From contig OZ017767.1 of the NCBI GenBank assembly GCA_963969345.1, positions 6,352,739 through 6,416,738 of the forward strand: a stretch of 64,000 bases of DNA, in the 5' to 3' direction. Each line of letters opens with the position of its first letter. Position 1 is the first letter of the stretch. Shown in pieces: positions 56,401-64,000 of this stretch. Made by a program: the position numbers and the translations under genes. Source of the DNA: Turbatrix aceti. Taxonomy: Eukaryota > Nematoda > Chromadorea > Rhabditida > Panagrolaimidae. The notes below the pieces were generated by a model that saw nothing but the letters and a program-made list of their open reading frames with translations, did no database searches and was not told the origin of the DNA.

Positions 56401-58189
56401 AATCGGCTCACAGAGTGTCTTTTAATAAAAAATGGTGCTCTGCCATAAAAAATGGGTCTTGGAACGAAAGTTTTATGAAAAATGGTGTTAGCCGGAAAAA
56501 ATGGGTCCTAGCACGAAAATTCGAATAAATGTCGTTTTAGCCTACCTACAAGACCGTGTTCTTCCATATCCTTGCGAGTATCAGTCAGAACTCCTGGCAG
56601 TCGACTGATCGGCACGCAAACGTCCGTGCTGAAGCCCCTGCTGCCGGGTTTGAGTGCCATGGTGGCGTAAAACGCGTTGTGCCGGGCTTCCCAGAGACTG
56701 TTCATCTCTGCGGTCTCGGATGACCATTCAAAGGCGCGGCCCTGGTTGCCGGAACATACTTCCTGGGCTGCGATCGCCTGCTGCTCGACTTCGGAATCCG
56801 TAGCGCCGTGGAATTCGATGAAAAGCGTAGGCAATGGTTCAAGTTGCCGACCGCCTTTTGGGGCTACAAAAGCGTTGCACGCAGAAACCTGGTGTTCGTC
56901 TAAGAATTCGAGCCTCGCGACGGGCAATCCCAGCTGACGGATTTCGACGACCGAATCAACGGCCGCCTTGGCATCCGGAAATCCGCAGATGGCAGCCGAA
57001 ATACAATTCGGCCGAGGATGGAGACCGACGGTGGCTGCCGTGATGATGCCGAGCGTGCCTTCCTGGCCGATGAAGAGGTCTGTCAGGTTGTAGCCTGCAC
57101 TCGATTTCCACGGACGCCGGTCCTTCCCGCGGGTGTACAAAATCTCTCCATTGGCCAGGACAACTTCGAGGTTTTTGACGTTCGACTTCATCGTGCCGTA
57201 GCGCACTGAAGTCGTTCCAGACGCGCCTGTGGCGATCATGCCACAGACTGAGGCGTCTGCTCCGGGGTCTGAAATGAAAAATATTGGTGTCGATCGAAAA
57301 TAAAGCTAAAAAAATTTTTGACTGACGTTTTGGAAATACTATATAATTCATAGAATTTTGCTAAAAAGTAGCTCTTATCGCGAAAATAAAGTTTTAACTG
57401 TAAAATCGCCTGAAATCGTGTTCTTGCCATTTTTGACAATTTGGGACGCCATTTCGGCATTTTTTAAAGTGATAACCCTATATTTTTATTTTTTTCAGAT
57501 TCACCATCAAAAACTACGTCGATCAATATGTACCTCGTCTTTGGAAATTCCGTAGTTTTTTTAAAGCCAGAACGTGCCATAAATCGTCAAAAATGGCAAA
57601 AACGCGATTTTAGGCGATCGTAAATGCCTCAAGCAGATTCCTTGTGAGAAAAAAAACTAACCGACGGTGAACCACAGTCCAGTCTCTCGGATCCGATCAT
57701 TCAGAGCCTCGCGCGTGACTCCAGGCTGAACAACGCAGTCAAAATCCGAGTCGTTCACCTCGAGCACCTGGTCCATGGCCTTGAGATCGATGGTCACACC
57801 ACCGGTAAGCTGAACGACGCCGCCCTCGAGACCGGTGCCGGTGCCGAAGGGAATCACGGGAACCCGGGATTCGTTGCACAGACGCACGACAGCCGACACT
57901 TGTTCCACGGATGTCGGGATGACCACCAGCTCCGGGAGATGCGCTCTGGAAAAATAATTTTAAAAAAAATGTATAGGTCACAGGTGAAACAGGTGACCTA
58001 CTCATGATGAGCCTCGTCGTGGCTGTACTGCTCCCGGATCGAAGCGGACGTTTTGACGGCCGAAGCGCCGAGAACGGATTCTAGTTGGAGAACGAGGGAT
58101 GCTACTTTCTGAAAAAAAAAGGTGGATACAGGTGAAATCCGGGATTACCTGCTCACCTGAGCATTTTTGCAGATGGATGAGAGAAACAT
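53480..58189 (-). CDS. ldhd: D-lactate dehydrogenase (LDHD), copy B, with transposon-enlarged last intron, 473 aa
   Basis: The five exons match copy A in size and phase: 58157-58189, 58002-58108, 57662-57945, 56546-57268 and 53480-53754. The frame is intact and all motifs listed for copy A are kept. Differences are few (for example Val to Ile in CGMIATGASG, Pro to Leu in exon 2, and a silent change at the donor of exon 4). The last intron is 2.8 kb instead of 204 bp because of the element at 53788-56421. Whether the intron is still removed efficiently is open; the donor (gtaggc) and acceptor (ttttttag) remain. The PIH1 gene lies 279 bp upstream in the same orientation, compatible with an operon. 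Confidence 0.88.
53788..56421. mobile_element. TTAA-flanked non-autonomous DNA transposon with ~480-bp terminal inverted repeats
   Basis: The left arm 53788-54270 and right arm 55950-56419 are inverted copies (outer end gac..actctgtgagccgattt). Both ends abut ttttaa (53782-53787 and 56420-56425), which fits a TTAA target duplication as used by piggyBac-type transposases. The matching site in unit A has no insertion (cacgaaaatttcaataaaaa at about 44532). No transposase frame was found, so it needs a helper. It interrupts the first unit of the LDHD intron minisatellite and carries a nested hAT-like element. Confidence 0.85.
54474..55012. mobile_element. Nested hAT-type MITE, 539 bp, 8-bp target duplication
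   Basis: The ends are inverted copies of cagagttgttc (left 54474-54484, right 55002-55012). They are flanked on both sides by the 8-mer gttacatt (54466-54473 and 55013-55020). An 8-bp duplication with CAGAG-type termini is characteristic of hAT elements. The body has no ORF and consists of two clusters of gctcactgctcgctcctgct and gagcgcgagcagagcgagca short inverted motifs. Confidence 0.85.
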
Positions 58190-58468
58190 GTCGGAAACAA
58201 CCGCGAGCAAGGCGCAGGGGAGTGCAATAAAACCGCTCACAGTGATCAGCGATCACTGAGATCACCTCGAGCCATGCAATGCGTTGAAGCGCGCATGTTG
58301 CGTGCACAAGGTGACATGAGATGAGTGAGAAGATGCTTCAGTGATCACAGATCGATTGATCACAAAAAAGAAGAACGTAATAAAACCAGTGTCAAAATTT
58401 ATTCAATCGATCAACAAAAAAAACAAACAAACAAACACGCAGAATCCTTTTTTTTGGATTATTTGAAA

Positions 58469-59466
58469 TTATTGACCAGGCAAAACGTAATCAGCTGTGA
58501 TCTCCAAAACCGATCCTTTCTCCGTTTTGAGCAATTTCGCAGCTATGGATTCGACGATCAGGTCAACGGGCACGAAAAAGTCAGCAACTCTTCTCACGCC
58601 GCGAATGAAGACAACAACGTGGTCGGGATTTGCTTCAAGTCTGATCCCGGCGGCGTCGACGTCCTCGGATATGATCACCTTCGCCCGCAGAACAGAAGAA
58701 GCATTCGGAGTCGTTTCAATGCACACAGAGACATTCTCGTGCTGATGCTGCTGGCCGGGGGCCGAGAGATCGGGCGAGGTGAGATCGACAATTCTGGGCT
58801 TAGGCTGGCTGGATTTTGGGATACGGTGGGCGTGCATCGTGCCTATCACTTTCTTGTTCCTCAGAAGCACCTGACTCGACCGAGTGACCCTCACGCTGTG
58901 GACTGCTTCTATCCGGTTGAGAAACGCAACCAAGGAAACTTGTCTATGGAATTCGGAATGTTGAAAAGAAGTCCGATAAAAATCGGAATTGATTATGCAA
59001 TCGAACTAAAAAAAATATTAAAAAAATGAATTTATGCATAAAAAAAACGCAAAAATTGGCCCACCTTCAGGCAACGCATTCCATTGTTATCCCTGATTGT
59101 TTCGAGGCCACCGAGCGAGAAGGGAACGTCGATGGATGAATCGTCGACCCGCATCATCGCCGCAAGCTCTGCTTCGCCCTCACCGAACGTGGGAGCGGCG
59201 ATTTCAATGCAGTGTCCAACATTGATGAAGCACTTTTGTTCTTCTTCGTGGGAAAAAAGCAGTCTGGCCTAAAGCATAAAACTGATTATTTGCGTATAAA
59301 AAAACCCAAAAAGTCCTACTTTTTTAAATTTCACGACGCAGCCCGGTGTCGGCTGGACGACAAAGCAGTCCTCGCTGGTGGCAAGCCCTGAAGGTCCTGA
59401 AGCCTCGGAAACATCGTCGACAACAAACCGGGTATCCTTGAGCTTCTGGGTCAGAGAATCAATCAT
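58469..59466 (-). CDS. PIH1-domain protein (PIH1D1-like), 295 aa
   Basis: Three exons in phase: 59320-59466, 59065-59268 and 58469-59005. Exons 1-2 and the start of exon 3 give a typical PIH1 domain: FVVQPTPGCVVKFK, EEQKCFINVGHCIEIAAPTF, VPFSLGG, NNGMRCLKFDCIINSDFYR and SEFHRQVSLVAFLNRIE. The C-terminal ~100 residues (VLRAKVIISEDVDAAGIRLE ... DYVLPGQ) fit the CS-like second half of the family. PIH1D1 proteins act with R2TP/Hsp90 in assembling snoRNPs, RNA polymerase and PIKK complexes, mainly in nucleus and cytosol; length matches (about 290 aa). The start was taken at MIDSLTQKLK. It is the only complete copy; the first duplication left a stump at 46652-46856. Confidence 0.85.
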
Positions 59467-59951
59467 TTTTTGATGTTCCAGAGGATTTTTTTGGCAAGGG
59501 AAACAAGAACTTGGATGCAACGACTCTCAACGCGAAAAAAGTCAACTCAAAATTACTGCACTGCAGGAGTTCGCGAAGAAAATTCATCCTAATGATGATG
59601 GCTATCGATGCACCGCACCGGCTGTGTGCGTTTTATATTAGTTAACTTGCGACAAATCCTTCGATTCTTCATGCACATCGATGAATTTGGTAAAACATCG
59701 TTTGAAGTAGTCACAAAGACACAGCAAACTCGATGCGATGATGGCGCGATTGAATGAACAGGAATTGGCTTACGCACTTTTTTTTTGAAACAAAAAACTA
59801 CAGCGCCGCAAAGTTGCCGCCAGGTTGCTATGCGCTTATCCTGACGTTGGGGGTTTTTTGAACGAATCTGATCTCTGGCGTTGTTACGGGATTCGATTTT
59901 GAATCTCGAGGAGGGCCCTGTTTCTGACGATGATGACAGCCGAGTTGTGGA
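59467..59951. other. Upstream region of the PIH1 gene up to the second duplication join
   Basis: About 485 bp. A plus-strand stretch at about 59881-59952 reads openly (..RDSILNLEEGPVSDDDDSRVVD) up to the exact duplication join and looks like a cut exon of a divergent gene, but no acceptor or start was fixed. Otherwise nothing was recognised. Confidence 0.35.
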
Positions 59952-62018
59952 TGCCCTATCACGACGTCACCGGGCGGTCTGGTCTCGGAAAAATATATTG
60001 CAAAACATTTACAACTGGAAAAATGTGATCGCGGCAACAGATGAAAAAATGCCTGCAGCTTGTTTTAAAAAATCCCGCCATGCCCTGGGGCGATCGACAG
60101 TCGACAGATGATTGCGTGCAGCATCGAACGCCAAAAAATCGACAAATGAATAAACCATGCATCCATCCCCAAAAAAAAGAGAGAGAAAAATCGAAGGAAT
60201 CGTTGAACGATTTATTGCTTCAACGGAAAAAATCCAGAACCCAGGATGGGTCTCGTCTACGCGGTGGGCGACCGCCTGATCAGGCGACTATTTTCAACAG
60301 CAACCAACTTTTACGATCCACTACCACCACCCCTGCTGCCAGAATAAAAAAAAATAAATCGGGAAAGTTCCTCTACGGCTGCAAACACTTTGTCCGACGA
60401 CGACGTCAACGACAGAAGAAAAACACGGAGGGGGGTGGGCTTGGTCGGTCGACAGGTGCAGGGCGTCGTTTATCACCCGGCGAGGTTAGCCTATCACCGA
60501 CACCGAGTTAAATACATAGTTGCAGACGACAGATTGATTCACCGGATTTCTTGGGACCGAAAAAGAAATATTTGTCGTCGCCGTGCAACGCGCTGTCAAT
60601 GATGATTTGCTGATTTTAGTATTCACGCATGCGAGGAACAACACACGACCCGTATAGTTTGTATTGAAGCTACAAGGAGCGTTGTTGCTTGTTTGCTTGT
60701 TTGTTTGCGCGTCGGCGGAGACATGTTTCCTTTTTTGGGAAAACTGATTTGATTTTCAAGAAACACAAAAAAATTGAGTCCAGACAACAAAAACCGAAAT
60801 TAGCGATTAATTTCCTGTGAGAAGGTTTTTTGCCGCTCGATCCCGATCGAGACAGCCTCGGGCAACCAACCCGCCCGGTCCACCCCCTGGGATGTACGTG
60901 AGAAGCTGCAGAAAAGCATTAACATCCGACAAACGCGAGTCTGTCTGATCAAAGATTGCACTGCTCTCCCCGGCGCGCTTCGTCGAAAATTAAAAGAAAA
61001 AAAAATAAAATGTAAAGGGGACGCAATTTTACCTGTGCACAGGTGACGAACAAAAAACATCAAAAATTGTTTCCTTACTTACAGAAAAAAATCAAACTTT
61101 CATAATGTAAACAATTGTCAATTTTCATCAGGCAGGGAAAAACCACAGAAAAAAATTGATCCAATTAAACAAATGGGTGGAAACGATTTATATTGGAGTG
61201 CCCCGTTTTTCTGTGAATGGAATAAATACATACCCGAGCTGAACCCGGACCTCAGGGGGACAGTAATGTTTTCCTCCTCCTCCGATCCAATCTGATCTCT
61301 GGTCGTCTTCATCCGGCTGCGTGCGTGCAGACAGCGACAATCAGATGGGGCCACCACTCGGCTCGGTGGCGGCGCGAGTTCTCTTACCCCACGTGGTCTC
61401 TGATCCGCGTCCTCGACGCCCGTCGCCTCCGGGCAGGCACCAAAAAGCACATGGCGTGACGTGATCACCAGACTGCTGATGATCGAGCGGGGCTGCTAAC
61501 AAACTAACTAACTGGTCGCACCGGTACCCAGGTGAGGCGTTGGCTCGATCGAAGAACGCAGGAAAGCCATTCGCTTTTATTGAGTCGTCTCCGATAAGAA
61601 CCAGGATGACGCGCACCGCGTGGTGGTAGTGATGGCTGGGACCTTCAGGCAATCATGATTGTGGTCTGATTTTCTCCGCGCACAGAATAAAAAAACAAAA
61701 AAAAGTTGCCTAAAGATCAAAAAATGTTGTTTACGATATTTTTGACGCGACGACGCAATTTACGACGACCCTGGTCACAAAGTAATCCTTCCAGGCAGAC
61801 AAAGGACAACTTTTTACTGCCTTTTTTGCTCCCACAAAAAATTGCAAAGAGGCAATCAATCAATCGTTCGTTCACAATTCGCAACGCGCCAAAAATCGTT
61901 CCAAAAAAGGAATGAACAACACAACACCTGTCCCAGCCGAAAACAACATGGACACAAAAAAAGAGTTTACTGACAGACAACAACTACACCGGGCCTACAA
62001 AAAACACTGGTGAATGAA
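59952..62018. other. Noncoding spacer, copy C (partial)
   Basis: Third copy of the lipin upstream sequence, equal to 51413-53479, now without a lipin gene beside it. No gene seen. Confidence 0.55.
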
Positions 62019-62293
62019 TCACAGAGCAATGACTTTTCCAGGATTCATGATGTTGTTGGGGTCGAGGGTGCGTTTGAGTGTCTTCATGACTTCCATCCCA
62101 ACGGGGCCGAATTCCTTCGGCAGGTAGTCCCGCTTGCCGATGCCGACACCGTGTTCACCCGTGCAAGTGCCACCGACCGCGAGTGCCCGGTGCACGAGAC
62201 GGTCTGAAAACTCCCAGATGGCTTTCATGTCTTCTTCATGGGCTGGGAAGATGCAGTGGAAGTTGCCTTCGCCGACGTGGCCGACAATTGTTC
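62019..62293 (-). CDS. ldhd: LDHD copy C, 3' terminal exon (gene continues past right edge)
   Basis: This 275-nt exon is identical in layout to 53480-53754. It encodes the C-terminal part from GHVGEGNFHC through GEHGVGIGKRDYL to LDPNNIMNPGKVIAL and stop. The following intron contains the TTAA element as in copy B. The remaining exons should lie beyond 64000 if the unit is complete. Confidence 0.88.
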
Positions 62294-62326
62294 CTAAAAA
62301 AATGGGTGTTAACACGAAAATTTTAA

Positions 62327-64000
62327 GACGCACTCTGTGAGCCGATTTAGGAACAAGGTGAAGGGCGCGACCCCCTAATTTTACAACTTCAAATGTTTTG
62401 TGCCAAAGTTACAGGTGGCAGGGGGGGAGGTACAGAAATAAATATAAAAAAAATTCCAGAAGCCGGATTCTGGAGATACGGCTTCTGGAAGTTTTCGATG
62501 TCAAATTTTCAACATGCTTCAAAAAATCTAATTTTTGGTACACAGGGGTATCTTGGCACGAGAAATCGACTGGTGTACTCAGATTTTTTTTTAAACATTT
62601 GAGTTTTTTGAAATTCTTGATTTTTGCGATTTTCCGTCATTTTGGCTTACATTTTTGGCTACAGCGTCTGTATTTCTGTTTTCGGAGCGGTGAGGTTAAG
62701 TACATCTTAAAGATTACTCTTTTCTGAATCCAAGACAAAAAACCCAGAAAAAAATGGTGACAATTTGGTGACTTCTATTTTTTTGCCCGTTGCGCATTTG
62801 CGTAAAAAATTGGGCGCATGGTACAGCCATTGGTTTTAATAGGACGCGCAGGCTGTCTGGACTATCCTACTCTCTCTGGTCCCTCACTGGTTTCTTTTTG
62901 TTCAGCGCGCGGTGCTCTCCTCTTCTCGCTGCTCGAGCGCGCTCGTCGAATTAATTGCAAAAAAAGCAATTTGGGGCCAAAATATTAATTTTTTACTTTT
63001 TTGGGTTACATTCAGAGTTGTTCGATGCTCACCAAATTGCTCCTGCTCACTGCTCGCTCCTGCTCAGCTCACGAGCGCGAGCGGAGCGAGCGCGAAAAAT
63101 TGGAGTGCTCAATGAGCATGAGCAGAGCGAGCACGAAAAATTGAGTTGCTCAAAGAGCGCGAGCAGAGCGAGCAAGAGAAATTTTTAAAATGAGCACTGC
63201 TCACTATAAATTTAGTGTTACAGATACTAAAATACTGGTAATTTCGACCAAAAACACGATGTTGGGGGTATCTCCAAGGAGTATACGGTCTTTCTTTTAG
63301 TGAGGAACTGAATTTTGGCTCAAAATTCACATTTTTATGTGTGAGCCATGTTTGCTCATTGCTCGCTCCTGCTCAACTCACGAGCGTGAGCAGAGCAAGA
63401 GCAGAGGATCTGAGAATAAAAGAGCGCGAGCGGAGCGAGCGCAAAAATTTTAGGAACTCAAAGAGCATGAGCAGAGCGAGCACGGAAAATTGAATTGCTC
63501 AAAGAGCGCGAGCAGAGCGAGCACTGAAAATTGTCGAATTGAACAACTCTGGTTACATTAGTAATTCGGATAATATTTGAAGTATTTTGATGTGTTTTTT
63601 AGAATTGTACGACAATTTTTGATCGAAATCGAGTAGGGTTCGGAAGAAAAAATCCATAGAACTTCAAAATGCAGATAAAAAGCTAAAAATTTCAGTGCGG
63701 ACTAAAAACTAAATTTCCGTTCAAATGACGTACTCAGTTTTTTTATATCGATTTGATGAATGTTCGTAAAAACGGTTCTTCTCAGAAATTTGAAAAATTC
63801 GGAACTTTTTAGAACTTTGATCAAAAAGTGAGTATCCCTAATCGAAAGCGCGGAGTCTTTTTTATCTAGAAACAAATTTTCAGGTACTTACCATATTGCG
63901 TGGGCATACGGTACCGATTATCCCGAACCCTACCTGTTTAAGCGCCTGGGGCTATGAGGTGAAGCACTGCTTAACAAAGAGAGATAGCACATCTTGTGCG
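62327..64000. mobile_element. TTAA-flanked element, copy C (left part)
   Basis: Copy of 53788-55461 at a constant 8539-bp offset, with the left inverted arm complete (62327-62809) and the right arm outside the window. Its presence in the same LDHD intron shows that the insertion preceded the second duplication. Confidence 0.88.
63013..63551. mobile_element. Nested hAT-type MITE, copy C
   Basis: Same element as 54474-55012, with identical cagagttgttc ends and gttacatt duplications (63005-63012 and 63552-63559). Confidence 0.85.

Larger units (their letters stand above)
46854..58670. repeat. Tandem duplication 1, unit B (11.8 kb, enlarged by a transposon)
   Basis: Homologous to unit A from lipin exon 3 start through the PIH1 gene position where A is cut. 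It is 2.6 kb longer because of the TTAA-flanked element at 53788-56421. Offsets to A are 9224-9248 before the insertion and about 11812-11829 after it. Confidence 0.9.
51413..59951. repeat. Tandem duplication 2, left unit (8.5 kb)
   Basis: The sequence from 51413 reappears at 59952 with a constant offset of 8539 bp to the end of the window. I saw only isolated substitutions (for example ctgatcgcgg versus gtgatcgcgg at 51487/60026, and tatgttgg versus tatattgg at 52651/61190). The join at 59952 has a 2-bp (tg) overlap. Confidence 0.9.
59952..64000. repeat. Tandem duplication 2, right unit (partial, continues past edge)
   Basis: Copy of 51413-55461. It contains the right part of the lipin upstream spacer (59952-62018), the LDHD 3' exon and the left part of the TTAA element with its nested hAT element. 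No lipin coding sequence is included. Confidence 0.9.

Overview
The window reads as nuclear DNA of a nematode. Genes are broken by many short introns (about 50-600 nt) with GT..TTTNCAG/TAG borders. The content is nematode-typical: a serpentine chemoreceptor of the Str type, an SXP/RAL-2 (DUF148) secreted protein, and a giant Kunitz/lustrin extracellular protein. Between the genes lie A/T-rich spacers, foldback repeats and non-autonomous DNA transposons. Nothing prokaryotic (operon RBS, CRISPR, IS) was seen. Exon structures below were assembled by hand from splice signals, and reading phase was checked across junctions for all main genes except the Kunitz gene.

Layout, left to right. 1-8786 (-): 5' part of a very large secreted protein alternating lustrin-type Cys-rich and Kunitz-like domains, running off the left edge. 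10793-15597 (-): a 1079-aa membrane adenylyl cyclase with two catalytic domains. 16040-17036: a ~1 kb foldback element. 18080-20000: two doubtful small gene models. 20346-23387 (-): two tandem paralogs of an unrecognised family; the left copy carries a frameshift. 25416-26308 (-): DUF148 secreted protein. 27440-28641 (+): chemoreceptor GPCR. 28958-30431 (-): secreted Pro/Gln/Gly repeat protein. 30948-32444 (-): mitochondrial ribosomal protein S35. 32773-33663 (-): small DnaJ-like protein. 33808-36256 (+): divergent serpin-like protein. 36750-39629 (-): complete lipin (phosphatidate phosphatase).

The right 27 kb is the most interesting part. The original order on the minus strand was PIH1-domain gene, D-lactate dehydrogenase (LDHD), 4.6 kb spacer, lipin. 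A ~9.2 kb segment, from inside lipin to inside the PIH1 gene, was duplicated in tandem (unit A 37630-46853, unit B from 46854). The breakpoint left a 3' stump of the PIH1 gene joined to a 5' piece of lipin. The second lipin therefore keeps its promoter, N-lip domain and a usable splice acceptor, but its phosphatase exons are replaced by a short out-of-frame tail. A TTAA-flanked transposon with ~480-bp inverted repeats then landed in the last LDHD intron of unit B, and it holds a nested 539-bp hAT-type element with an 8-bp target duplication. A second, younger tandem duplication (unit 51413-59951) copied this arrangement again from 59952 to beyond the right edge. The window thus preserves a relative time order: duplication 1, transposon, duplication 2.

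Functionally the window mixes unrelated housekeeping genes (cAMP signalling, mitochondrial translation, D-lactate oxidation, phospholipid synthesis, R2TP/PIH assembly) with nematode secreted and surface proteins. The repeated module changes gene dosage: LDHD is present 2 times complete plus a third 3' exon, and lipin once complete plus once truncated. An assembly artefact or uncollapsed haplotypes must be excluded for the duplications.
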